DNA of 64,000 nucleotides from JBBIIC01 sp037446725 (GTDB taxonomy: Bacteria; Actinomycetota; Coriobacteriia; Anaerosomatales; SLCP01), in assembly GCA_037446725.1 (NCBI GenBank), contig JBBIIC010000006.1, forward strand, positions 48,450 through 112,449. Reading direction: 5' to 3'. Below are positions 32,881 to 40,930 of the stretch, in pieces. The position numbers were made by a program, and so were the translations under genes. The first letter of the stretch is position 1. Each line of letters opens with the position of its first letter. The notes under the pieces were generated by a model, which was not told the DNA's origin, did no database searches, and worked only from the letters and a program-made list of their open reading frames with translations.

Positions 32881-33702
32881 CTACACGTACGTGTACAGCT
32901 TCCCGTACGGGCGGTGACTGACCGGCACGAGCTTCGTGAACGGCACCGAGAGCACCTCGTCGATGTCGATGTCGAACGCCTCGCAGTACTCCTGGAGCAC
33001 CGGGCGCAGGGTCGCGAGGTCCTCCTCATCGGCGGTGAAGATGCCCACCTCCTTGCCGCACTGCCATGGTTCGACCTCGCCCCGCAGGTAGATGAAGCCA
33101 CCGTGCATGCCGGTGCCGACATAGCCTCCCACGAGCGGCCCCTCAATCCGGGTGTCCATACCGAGCAGCACGAGCATACCGCCCGCCATGTACTCGCCGA
33201 AAAAGTCGCGCGACTTGCCGCCGCACACCATGACCGGGACGTGGCCCTCGTATGCCTTCATGTGGATGCCGACCCGGTAGCCGACGTCTCCCTTGATGAA
33301 GACGCGTCCGCCCCGCATGCCATAGCCCAGGACATCGCCGGCGTCGCCGTGCACGATGACGCGCCCAGCGTTCATCGTGTTGCCCACACCGTCCTGGGCG
33401 TTGCCGAAGACCTCGACGGTCGGGCCGTCCATGAACATCGCCATGTCCTGGCCAGCGGTGCCGTGTACCTCGATGCGTTTCTCGGCGCCCTTGATGCCGG
33501 TCCCGATGTAGCGCTGGCCGTTGATGTTCTCGAGTACGACATCGTTCACGCCCTCGGCGAAGCAGCGGCGCACCGCTTCGTTGAGATGCTTGTAGTAGAT
33601 GCCCCGCGCGTCGATGGTCGCGGTCTCGCCACCGACGGTAACCTGCGGATCGACCTGCAGGTAGCCCTCGATGGGTTTGCGCGTCTCGGTTGCGACTGAC
33701 AT
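32881..33702 (-). CDS. Glutamate synthase GXGXG (GltB3-type) subunit
   Basis: The 273-residue protein is the beta-helix domain that in large glutamate synthases forms the C terminus. Glycine-rich repeats are visible: YIGTGIKGAEKRIEVHGTAG, VFGNAQDGVGNTMNAGRVIVHGDAGDVLGYGMRGGRVFI, GGMLVLLGM and GGYVGTGMHGGFIYLRG. It is a separate gene here, as in archaeal and some anaerobic bacterial split glutamate synthases. It follows the FMN subunit gene after 12 nt and ends the hdrBC-gltB1-gltB2-gltB3 operon. It is structural, holding the domains of the complex together. Confidence 0.9.
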   Translation of the reverse strand: MSVATETRKPIEGYLQVDPQVTVGGETATIDARGIYYKHLNEAVRRCFAEGVNDVVLENINGQRYIGTGIKGAEKRIEVHGTAGQDMAMFMDGPTVEVFGNAQDGVGNTMNAGRVIVHGDAGDVLGYGMRGGRVFIKGDVGYRVGIHMKAYEGHVPVMVCGGKSRDFFGEYMAGGMLVLLGMDTRIEGPLVGGYVGTGMHGGFIYLRGEVEPWQCGKEVGIFTADEEDLATLRPVLQEYCEAFDIDIDEVLSVPFTKLVPVSHRPYGKLYTYV

Positions 33703-33714
33703 TGCCGCTCCTCC

Positions 33715-35226
33715 CTACAGTCCCGCGGGCTTGACGCCCAGGATCTTGCACGTCTGCTCGTCGAGGCCGACCGAGCGCAACCGCTCGCGGCTCCCCCGAA
33801 GCGACTCGACCGCGTTCACGCCGAGCGCCCCGAGGATCTCCTGGAGCTCGTGGCTCCATGCATGGATGAGGTTCGTGAGGCGCTCGGCTCCCCACTCGGG
33901 GTCGACGCGGCGCGTGAGCTCGGGCTTCTGGGTGGTCAGACCCCAGGAGCACGAGCCGGTGTGGCACCCCTGGCACATGTGGCAGCCGAGCGCCATGAGC
34001 GCCGCCGAGCCGATGGCCACGACATCGGCGCCGAGCGCGATGGCCTTGGCGAGATCGGCCGAGGAACGGATGGAGCCCGCCGCGACGATCGACGTCTGGT
34101 TGCGGATACCCTCGTCGCGAAGACGCTGGTCGACCACGGCGATGGCGATCTCGACCGGGATGCCGACGTGGTCGCGAATGACCTGCGGCGCCGCACCGGT
34201 GCCGCCCTTGAAGCCGTCGAGGTAGACGTAGTCCGCACCGGCACGCACGATGCCGCTCGCGATGGCCGCGACGTTGTGTACCGCGGCGATCTTCACGCCG
34301 ACCGGCTTGTATTCGGTGGCCTCCTTGATGGAGTAGATCAGCTGGCGCAGGTCCTCGATCGAGTAGATGTCGTGGTGCGGCGCGGGGCTGATGGCGTCTG
34401 ATCCCTGCGGGATCATGCGTGTCTCGGAGACCTCCTTGTTGATCTTCTCGCCTGGAAGGTGACCGCCGATGCCCGGCTTCGCGCCCTGGCCGACCTTGAT
34501 CTCGACGGCTGCCCCGCGGTTGAGGTACTCGGGGTTGACCCCGAACCGGCCCGAGGCGACCTGGACGATGACGTGGTCCTGATACGGATAGAGGTCGGCG
34601 TGCAACCCGCCTTCCCCGGTGTTCATGAGGATGCCGCAGCGCTCGGCCGCCATCGCGAGCGAACGGTGGACGTTGAGCGAGACGGACCCGTAGCTCATCG
34701 GGGAGAAGATGATTGGCGTGTCGAGCTTGGTGTTCTTGTCGACGCCCGAGCCCTCAGCGAGGCGGAATCCACCGTTGCCGTCGGAGGTCACTTCGACCGC
34801 CGAGGGCTTGCGCCCGAGGTAGGTGCGAAGCTCCATCGGCTCACGCAGCGGGTCGATCGACGGGTTGGTGACCTGGCATGCGTCGAGGAGCAGGTGGTCG
34901 AAGATCGACTGGTAGGGCTTGTCGTTGCCCATGCCCGTCAGCATGACGCCGCCGGTCTCGGCCTGGCGCCACACGCCTTGCCTGAGCGACGGAGACCAGT
35001 TGGCGTTGTCGCGCAGCGCGAGGTCGTTCTTCTTGATGGTGATGCAGTGCGCCGGGCAGTAGGTAACGCAGCGGTGGCACGCCCGGCACTTCGAATCGTC
35101 GGGGATGGGCCGCTCGTTGAACGAGTAGACGTTCCACCCGCACTGCTGGACGCACCGGCCACACTTGTGGCACTTGTCGTAGTCGATGTGGACCTTGAAC
35201 TCGGGCTGGATGAGAGTGATCGGCAT
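33715..35226 (-). CDS. Glutamate synthase FMN subunit with two 4Fe-4S sites (GltB2-type)
   Basis: The 503-residue protein starts with a ferredoxin domain: DKCHKCGRCVQQCGW and DSKCRACHRCVTYCPAHC, two CxxCxxCxxxC sites. The FMN/synthase barrel follows, with IIFSPMSYGSVSLNVHRSLA, VEIKVGQGAKPGIGGHLPGEKI, YLDGFKGGTGAAP and GCHMCQGCHTGSC, a further Cys-rich cluster. It would condense ammonia delivered by the amidotransferase subunit with 2-oxoglutarate, using electrons from the Fe-S sites. No NAD(P)H-binding GltD gene is present in the window. The operon position (1 nt after GltB1, 12 nt before GltB3) shows the three subunits are made together. Confidence 0.92.
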   Translation of the reverse strand: MPITLIQPEFKVHIDYDKCHKCGRCVQQCGWNVYSFNERPIPDDSKCRACHRCVTYCPAHCITIKKNDLALRDNANWSPSLRQGVWRQAETGGVMLTGMGNDKPYQSIFDHLLLDACQVTNPSIDPLREPMELRTYLGRKPSAVEVTSDGNGGFRLAEGSGVDKNTKLDTPIIFSPMSYGSVSLNVHRSLAMAAERCGILMNTGEGGLHADLYPYQDHVIVQVASGRFGVNPEYLNRGAAVEIKVGQGAKPGIGGHLPGEKINKEVSETRMIPQGSDAISPAPHHDIYSIEDLRQLIYSIKEATEYKPVGVKIAAVHNVAAIASGIVRAGADYVYLDGFKGGTGAAPQVIRDHVGIPVEIAIAVVDQRLRDEGIRNQTSIVAAGSIRSSADLAKAIALGADVVAIGSAALMALGCHMCQGCHTGSCSWGLTTQKPELTRRVDPEWGAERLTNLIHAWSHELQEILGALGVNAVESLRGSRERLRSVGLDEQTCKILGVKPAGL

Positions 35227-35227
35227 G

Positions 35228-36502
35228 CTAGCTCACCTCGACGGTCTCGCAGGTCTCGGTAACACCGGTGACGGCGCACGAGACCTCTTCGGCGGACAGG
35301 TGCAGATCGCCGTGGATGAGCGCCTCGGCGCCGTCCACGGTCGCTATGACGGGCTCGCCGGCCTTGGGCGCCCAGACCCTGTCGGGCGCGTCGAGCACCT
35401 CGCGCATCGCGCTCTCCTCGGAGGCGACCATGAGGATCGAACCCTGCCGGGCGGCGACGAGCGGCCGCAGCTTGATGCGGTCGTTGAGGGCGACCATGCC
35501 GCCGTTGAAGCCGAGCACGATGGCGAAGGGGCCGTTGAGCATACCGGGGCCGTAGACGGCACGGAGCGATCGCATGACCGCCTGCTCCTCTTCGGGCATA
35601 CGGTCGATCTCGGACCAGAGCGGACTCGCCAACGCCTTGCACGCGAGCTCGATCGGTAGCTTATGGCGGCGCAGCATGAGGTCGAAGAGGTACGCGGCGA
35701 CCTCGGTGTCGGTACCGAGCGTGCACTTGTAGCCGAACTGCTCGAGGTAGCGGCTGTTGATGCCGTAGCTCGAGATCTCGCCGTTGTGAACGATCGACCA
35801 GTCGAGCAGCGTGAAGGGATGCGCGCCACCCCACCAGCCCGGCGTGTTCGTCGGGAAGCGGTTGTGCCCGACCCAGGTGTGACCCTCGTACTCCTCGAGC
35901 AGGTAGTAGTGGCCGATCTCCTCGGGGAAGCCCACGCCCTTGAAGGCGCCCATGTTCTTCCCGCTCGAGGCGACGAACGCGCCGTCGACCGTCGAGTTGA
36001 TGAGCATGACGGTGTGTACCACGAAGTCCTCGGCGCTCATTTCGGCGGTATCGAGGCGGTGGGGGTCGGGCTTGAGGAAGTAGCGCCACAGGAGAGGCGC
36101 GTCCGAGATGCCCCTGACCGGACGCGTCGGCATCGGCTCGGCGAGGTCGACCTGGAAGTAGCGGTCGAAGACGGCCTCGGCGTCCTCCTTGGCCTTCACG
36201 TCGTGATACATCATGTGGAAGCAGAAGTGGTCCGGGAACTCCGGGTAGATGCCGTATCCGGCGAATCCTGCGCCGAGCCCGTTGCCGCGATCGCGCTGGA
36301 CGGCCATGGCGCGGATGGCGTTCTCCCCGCTCATGAGCGACCCGGACTCGTCGCAGATGCCCATGAGACCGCAGCCGCCGTGGATCTTGAAGGGTGCTTC
36401 CGCGGTGTAGGTCGGGCGCTCGCCCGCTAGCACCCCCTCGCGGTCGGCGAACGTCGGCTGTTTCGTGGTAGGCATCCGCTCGAGCAGCGGTTCGAAAGCC
36501 AT
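35228..36502 (-). CDS. Glutamate synthase amidotransferase subunit (class II GATase, GltB1-type)
   Basis: The 424-residue Ntn-hydrolase domain would release ammonia from glutamine. The nucleophile is C44 in HGGCGLMGICDESG, so a 43-residue propeptide must be removed to free the N-terminal cysteine, as known for large glutamate synthases. Other active-site marks are WVGHNRFPTNTPGWW and IVHNGEISSYGIN, followed by GTDTEVAAYLFD. The C-terminal part resembles glutamine amidotransferase-like regulatory domains (DRIKLRPLVAARQG, VASEESAMREV). It lies 2 nt after hdrBC and 1 nt before the FMN subunit gene. Confidence 0.9.
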   Translation of the reverse strand: MAFEPLLERMPTTKQPTFADREGVLAGERPTYTAEAPFKIHGGCGLMGICDESGSLMSGENAIRAMAVQRDRGNGLGAGFAGYGIYPEFPDHFCFHMMYHDVKAKEDAEAVFDRYFQVDLAEPMPTRPVRGISDAPLLWRYFLKPDPHRLDTAEMSAEDFVVHTVMLINSTVDGAFVASSGKNMGAFKGVGFPEEIGHYYLLEEYEGHTWVGHNRFPTNTPGWWGGAHPFTLLDWSIVHNGEISSYGINSRYLEQFGYKCTLGTDTEVAAYLFDLMLRRHKLPIELACKALASPLWSEIDRMPEEEQAVMRSLRAVYGPGMLNGPFAIVLGFNGGMVALNDRIKLRPLVAARQGSILMVASEESAMREVLDAPDRVWAPKAGEPVIATVDGAEALIHGDLHLSAEEVSCAVTGVTETCETVEVS

Positions 36503-36504
36503 CT

Positions 36505-37842
36505 CTACTCTCCCTTGATCTCGGTTGCGCAGTCGATCAGTCGGGTCACGGCGTCACCGCCGGTTGCGGGCAGCGAATCGAGGCCGAGCTTCTTGCGCGC
36601 GGACTCCCTCGGCTTGCCGAGCATCCCCGTCTCGAGGAACGTCTGATAGGCCGCCGAGACCGACTCGGGGCCGCTGCCGGCCGCCATCGCGAGCTCCTTG
36701 AGCTGCCGAAAGGTCCCCGCCATACCAATGTCGGAGTGGCAGAGCTCCTGGCATGTGTAGCACTCGAGGCACTTCCAGAGCAGGCTGTCGGCCACGACAT
36801 CGTCGAGGTGGCCCCGGAGCAGGTCGCCGATGATCTCGGTTGGCTGGAAGTTCGGGTCGACCTTGCACACGGGGCAGTCGTCCTTGCACGCCTGGCACGA
36901 GTAGCACGTGCCGAGGAGCGAGACATCGAAGTGTGTCGCGAGGCGCGCCTTGTCCGCCGCACGCGCACCCCAGCGCTCGAGGAACGGCTCGACCGAGACC
37001 CGGTGCATGTCCAAGCCGATCTCCTCGGACTCGTGGCCGTAGGTGAGCGCCAGGAGTTCCGCCAGGTACAGGACGGGCACGTTCACGTCCTCCTTGGCGC
37101 GCTGCAGCGCGGCCTGATTGAGGTCGAACTGCTGGAAACAGCTCGGGCAGACGACGACGAGTGCGTCGACCTCCTCGCGCTGCAGGTCGATGAGTTTGCG
37201 GCGTGCGAAGGCCAGCGACGACTCGCGCTCGCCCACCCGGTCGAGGGCGCCGCCGCAGCACTGCATCTTGGTCGGGTAGTCGACGACGCGCGCACCGAGC
37301 GCCCTGATGATGTCCTCGACCTTGGTGGGATGGAGCGGGTCGTCCCAGCGCACGGCCGGCTGCGGACGCAGCAGGTGACACCCGTAGTGCACCGCGATGC
37401 GCATGCCCCACAGCGGCCTGATCGCTTTCGAGGCAACGAGCCCGGTGCCCATCTCGTCGGAGAGCCACTCGGCGAAGTGGACGACCTTGTTCGAGCCGCT
37501 GTAGTGGAGACCCTCGGTGGCAAGCCGTTCGTTGATCGACTCGCGCTCACGCCACTCGGTGCGCAGGTGGCTCTGCGCCTCCTTGAACGTGGAGTAGCAG
37601 CCGTTACAGGGGGTGACGACGTCGAGCTCGGCACGCTCGACGATCGCGAGATTGCGGGCGGCGGCCGTGAAGAACGCCTGCTCGTCATTCGCCTTCACGA
37701 GCACGCCTTCGGGGCAGCACGTGTGACCCTCGAGCTCGTGCACGCGAGCGCCGACGTCTTCGAAGACCAGGCGCGTCGCCTTCTCGATGAACGGGAAGCG
37801 TGCGGGGATTGTGCAGCCCCAGAACGCCGCGAACTCCTTCAT
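36505..37842 (-). CDS. Fused heterodisulfide reductase-like HdrB-HdrC protein
   Basis: The 445-residue protein has an N-terminal HdrB part with two CCG domains: C10, C42-C43, C79, C82 (GHTCCPEG, TPCNGCY) and C155, C195-C196, C232, C235 (HYGCH, QCCGG, CPSCF). In HdrB these bind two non-cubane 4Fe-4S clusters that reduce disulfides. An HdrC part follows with CYSCQACKDDC (C313, C316, C319, C323) and CLECYTCQELC (C358, C361, C364, C368). It is the first gene of a four-gene operon with split glutamate synthase. In methanogens and sulfate reducers such modules pass electrons between ferredoxin-type carriers and thiols; here an electron supply to glutamate synthase is inferred. Confidence 0.88.
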   Translation of the reverse strand: MKEFAAFWGCTIPARFPFIEKATRLVFEDVGARVHELEGHTCCPEGVLVKANDEQAFFTAAARNLAIVERAELDVVTPCNGCYSTFKEAQSHLRTEWRERESINERLATEGLHYSGSNKVVHFAEWLSDEMGTGLVASKAIRPLWGMRIAVHYGCHLLRPQPAVRWDDPLHPTKVEDIIRALGARVVDYPTKMQCCGGALDRVGERESSLAFARRKLIDLQREEVDALVVVCPSCFQQFDLNQAALQRAKEDVNVPVLYLAELLALTYGHESEEIGLDMHRVSVEPFLERWGARAADKARLATHFDVSLLGTCYSCQACKDDCPVCKVDPNFQPTEIIGDLLRGHLDDVVADSLLWKCLECYTCQELCHSDIGMAGTFRQLKELAMAAGSGPESVSAAYQTFLETGMLGKPRESARKKLGLDSLPATGGDAVTRLIDCATEIKGE

Positions 37843-37877
37843 GCCGCCATCCTCCTGTCGTGCCCGCCGGAAACGAG

Positions 37878-37909
37878 AAAAGCCCGCCGCAGCCCACAGA
37901 GGGCCGGGC
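37878..37909 (-). terminator. Attenuator-like terminator in the leader of the hdrBC-glt operon
   Basis: On the minus strand, GCCCGGCCC, loop TCTGT, GGGC, an internal loop, CGGGC and TTTT form a typical intrinsic terminator. It sits 36 nt before the hdrBC start codon, and the nearest upstream gene is divergent. It therefore cannot end an upstream operon and must act within the leader of hdrBC. A second hairpin, CGAGC/GCTCG with a six-base loop (37909-37924), overlaps its left foot by one base and could compete with it. The sensed signal is unknown; no known riboswitch class is recognised. Confidence 0.55.
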
Positions 37910-37962
37910 GAGCTTCATCGCTCGTTCCGCTTGATGCGACACGCCGTTGTGCCGCGACGCGC

Positions 37963-37971
37963 AGTATAGCA
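37963..37971 (-). promoter_or_regulatory. Extended -10 promoter for the hdrBC-glt operon
   Basis: The minus strand reads TGCTATACT: an extended -10 (TGn) with TATACT at 37968-37963. The -35 region (TTCCCC near 37991-37986) is weak, as is usual with extended -10 promoters. It would start a leader of about 115 nt containing the attenuator-like hairpin. Confidence 0.5.
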
Positions 37972-38106
37972 CGGCGCGACCACACGGGGAAACCGCTCGA
38001 AACACAACTCGAAACACGGTCGTGTCCGGATCGTCGCCAACGGGTTCCGGGCGTTCTCTCAGGCGAACGGGGAATCTACCCGGTAACCAGCCGAGGAGGT
38101 GTCTCG

Positions 38107-38904
38107 ATGCAGCCAGCCGCCCGCGACCGGTTCGTCATCGCACAATTCTCCGACCTGCACTGCGGCGACCCTCGCTTCGACCCGCAGATGCTCGAACGGG
38201 TCATCGACGAGGTGAACGCGGTCTGCCCCGACCTGGTCGTCGTCACCGGTGACCTCACCGTGAGCGGCTACCGCGACGAATACGAGGCCGCAAAAGAGCA
38301 GATCAACCGGCTCACCTGCCCCGAGGTCGCGGTCATCCCCGGCAATCACGACAGCCGCAACGTCGGATACGTGCACTTCACGGAGCTGTTCGGGAGCCGC
38401 TGGGACCGGCACGAGATGCAGTTCGAGCATCACGACCCCGAAGTGGGCTGCGAGCTCGTGCGCGTCGTCTCCATCGACTCGAGCAAGCCCGACCTCGACG
38501 ACGGCGAACTCGGACGACACCGCTATGACTGGCTCGCCGAGCAACTCGAGGGCCCGCCGGCATTCACGATCGTCGCGGTCCACCACCATCTCGTCGGTAT
38601 CCCGGGTACGGGACGCGAGCGCAATATCGTGCTCGACGCCGGGGACGTGCTCGCAATCCTCGACCGGTACTCGGTCGACCTCGTGTTGGCCGGCCACAAA
38701 CACGTGCCATACGTCTGGCGCGTCAACGACACGCTCATCACGACGAGCGGCACCGCGGCGACCTGGCGCACGCGTGGCCAGACCCCGCCGTCGTACAACA
38801 TGGTTGAAGTGACCGCGGACGCGATCGAGGTCGCGATCGTCGCGCTTGACGACAGTGGCCGGGTGGAGCGCTCACGCTGGGCCCGGAACGGTCGCCGCGT
38901 CTGA
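38107..38904 (+). CDS. Calcineurin-like metallophosphoesterase (CpdA-like)
   Basis: The 265-residue enzyme has all five metal-site motifs: FSDLHCGDP (D-x-H), VVTGDLT, IPGNHDSR, VAVHHHL and LAGHKHVP. This order and length fit the class III cyclic nucleotide phosphodiesterase/CpdA-like group. The ATG at 38107 has GAGGAGG upstream; a longer in-frame reading upstream runs antisense through the neighbouring operon. The substrate cannot be fixed from sequence. It is divergent from the hdrBC operon and convergent with mgtE. Confidence 0.87.
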   Translation: MQPAARDRFVIAQFSDLHCGDPRFDPQMLERVIDEVNAVCPDLVVVTGDLTVSGYRDEYEAAKEQINRLTCPEVAVIPGNHDSRNVGYVHFTELFGSRWDRHEMQFEHHDPEVGCELVRVVSIDSSKPDLDDGELGRHRYDWLAEQLEGPPAFTIVAVHHHLVGIPGTGRERNIVLDAGDVLAILDRYSVDLVLAGHKHVPYVWRVNDTLITTSGTAATWRTRGQTPPSYNMVEVTADAIEVAIVALDDSGRVERSRWARNGRRV

Positions 38905-38940
38905 CCACTGAGCGCCGCATCCAACATGTCGGCGGGCGCA

Positions 38941-38969
38941 CGCCTCACAGCGAGAGCAGCTGTGAGGCG
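38941..38969. terminator. Inverted repeat between convergent genes, overlapping the mgtE stop
   Basis: CGCCTCACAGC (38941-38951) and its perfect complement (38959-38969) enclose GAGAGCA. The right arm encodes the last mgtE codons, and the site lies 37 nt after the phosphoesterase stop. No T-run follows on either strand. It probably serves as a shared end-of-transcript hairpin. Confidence 0.5.
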
Positions 38970-40303
38970 AAGAAGAAGTAGATGAACAGACCCGTGGCGT
39001 CGGCGATGGACGTGATAAGCGGACTCGAGGCCACCGTCGGGTCACGGCCGATCCTGGTGAACACGAACGGCAGAGACATGCCGATGAGGTTCGAAACCAC
39101 GACGATCGAGGCCATCGAGAGCGCCACCACCATGCCGATCATGACGTCGCCGCGGAACAGCCCGAGCAGGAAGCTGCCGGCCGCCAGGGTCGCGCCTAGC
39201 ATGACGCCCACGCCAAGTTCCTTGGCAAACGTCGACCCCCACTGCCCCATCGTCACGTCGTTGGTGACGAGCGCTCGGACCATCATCATCGCCGACTGAG
39301 AACCGGTGTTGCCGCCGGTCGCGATAAGGAGCGGGATGAAGAACGCGAGAGCGATCGCAGCCGAAAGCGTCTCCTCGTAGGCGCGGATGATGCCCGAGGA
39401 CACAAGGTTCACAAGAAGCAGAATCGCAAGCCACCCGATGCGCTTGCCGTAGAGCTCGAGCACGCTCAGCCGCCGGTAGCTCTGGCGCAGCGGCGCGACG
39501 GACGCCGTGCGATGCACGTCCTCGGTGACCTCTTCTTCGAGGACGTCGAACACGTCGTCTGCGGTGACGATGCCGATGAGCACGCCGGCCGAGTCGACCA
39601 CGGGCAGCGCGACGGTGTCGTGACGCTGCATCTCGCGGACGGCCTCCTCCTGATCGTCGAAGGCGGTCACCCGTGCGTGTACCGGCTCCATGACCTCGCC
39701 GACGAGCTCTTCAGGCTCGGCGAGGATTAGGCGCCTCAGCTCACATACGCCCTCCAGGTGCCAGGTGCGGTCCGTGACGTAGATGACGTCGATGGTCTCT
39801 GAGTCGCGGCCGCGCTGACGGATGTGCTCGAGCGCGTGCGCGACCGTCCACTGCGGACGGATCGCGACGTAGTCCGTGGTCGCGAGGCGCCCGACGCTCT
39901 CCTCCGGATAGCCAAGGAGCTGGCGGACCTCGGCGAGGTCGTCGGCGTCGAGCAGGTTGAGCAGCTTCTGGGTGATCTCACCCGGCAGCTCTTCGAACAG
40001 CTCGGTACGGTCGTCCGGAGCCATCGAGGCGAGCAGGCGCCGCGTCTCTCTGTCGGTCAGCCCGCCGAGGATGACGTCCTGTTCGGGTCCGTCCAGGTAC
40101 GAGAACACGTCGTCTGAGAGGTCGCGCGGCAGGAGACGGAAGACGAGGAGACGCTCGGGCATCTCGACGCCCTCGAGCAGGTCGGCCACCTCGGGGACGG
40201 ACATATCCGCGAGCAGCCTGCGGACCGCAAGCCAGTCGTGAGCATCGATGAGGATGCGCACCTGTTCACGGATCTCCTCCACGGTCGGCGTATCAGCGTG
40301 CAC
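38945..40303 (-). CDS. mgtE: Magnesium transporter MgtE
   Basis: The 452-residue protein has the MgtE_N helical domain (about residues 20-125, with PEVADLLEGVEMPERLLVFRLLP), two CBS domains (VGRLATTDYVAIRPQWTVAHALEHIRQ and VGEVMEPVHARVTAFDDQEEAVREMQR) and a five-helix channel domain. The latter has LLIATGGNTGSQSAMMMVRAL, where GGNTGSQ is near the Mg2+ pore, and ends RDPTVASSPLITSIADATGLFIYF. The CBS and N domains sense cytosolic Mg2+ and close the pore. No M-box riboswitch fits in the short upstream gap. Confidence 0.95.
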   Translation of the reverse strand: MHADTPTVEEIREQVRILIDAHDWLAVRRLLADMSVPEVADLLEGVEMPERLLVFRLLPRDLSDDVFSYLDGPEQDVILGGLTDRETRRLLASMAPDDRTELFEELPGEITQKLLNLLDADDLAEVRQLLGYPEESVGRLATTDYVAIRPQWTVAHALEHIRQRGRDSETIDVIYVTDRTWHLEGVCELRRLILAEPEELVGEVMEPVHARVTAFDDQEEAVREMQRHDTVALPVVDSAGVLIGIVTADDVFDVLEEEVTEDVHRTASVAPLRQSYRRLSVLELYGKRIGWLAILLLVNLVSSGIIRAYEETLSAAIALAFFIPLLIATGGNTGSQSAMMMVRALVTNDVTMGQWGSTFAKELGVGVMLGATLAAGSFLLGLFRGDVMIGMVVALSMASIVVVSNLIGMSLPFVFTRIGRDPTVASSPLITSIADATGLFIYFFFASQLLSL

Positions 40304-40353
40304 GGCGCACCCCCTTCCTGCCCGACGGGCCGGCAGAGGCCCGACTGACTACT

Positions 40354-40926
40354 TTACCCTTCGGCCGCCTCCTCCGCGAGCAGAACGGCCTCGGCGACCT
40401 GTCTCAGCGACAGGCGTTTGTCCATCGCCATCTTCTGCAGTCGGCGGAAGGCCTCCGGCTCGCTCATGCCGCGGGCCATGAGCACACCTTTCGCCCGGTC
40501 GACGAGCGTGCGCGTCACGAGGCGCTCCTTCAGGTCATCGACCTCCTCGGCGAGTTGCTGCGACTCGGCGAACCGCGAGACAGCGACCTGCATCGCCGGG
40601 ATGATGTCCGCTTTGGAGAAGGGCTTCACCAGGTAGCCCATCGCCCCCGCTTCGCAGGCGCGCTCGACGTAGCCCGTCTGCGAGAAGGCCGTCACCATGA
40701 CGACGGGCGCGACGTGCTCGGTCCCGAGGATGCAGGCCGCGTCCAGGCCGCTCATCAAGGGCATCTCGATGTCCATGAAGACGATGTCGGGAGCGAGCTT
40801 GCGCGCCATGGCGACCGCGGTCTGGCCGTCACCGGCCTCACCGACGATCTCGTGCCCGTCTTCTTCCAGCATCTCCCGCAGGTCCATGCGGATGAGAGCC
40901 TCGTCTTCGGCGATAAGCACGCGCAC
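40354..40926 (-). CDS. pdtaR: ANTAR-domain response regulator
   Basis: The 190-residue protein has a canonical receiver (LIAEDEALIRMDLREMLEE with acidic pair, phospho-Asp in IVFMDIEMPLMSG, Thr in VVMVTAFSQ, Lys in YLVKPFSK). A coiled linker and a C-terminal ANTAR RNA-binding domain (VDRAKGVLMARGMSEPEAFRRLQKMAMDKRLSLRQVAEAVL) follow. ANTAR proteins act by binding dual-hexaloop RNA hairpins to prevent termination. It follows the PdtaS-like kinase by 4 nt, so the pair is a two-component system controlling genes post-initiation. Confidence 0.93.
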   Translation of the reverse strand: MRVLIAEDEALIRMDLREMLEEDGHEIVGEAGDGQTAVAMARKLAPDIVFMDIEMPLMSGLDAACILGTEHVAPVVMVTAFSQTGYVERACEAGAMGYLVKPFSKADIIPAMQVAVSRFAESQQLAEEVDDLKERLVTRTLVDRAKGVLMARGMSEPEAFRRLQKMAMDKRLSLRQVAEAVLLAEEAAEG

Positions 40927-40930
40927 GCCC

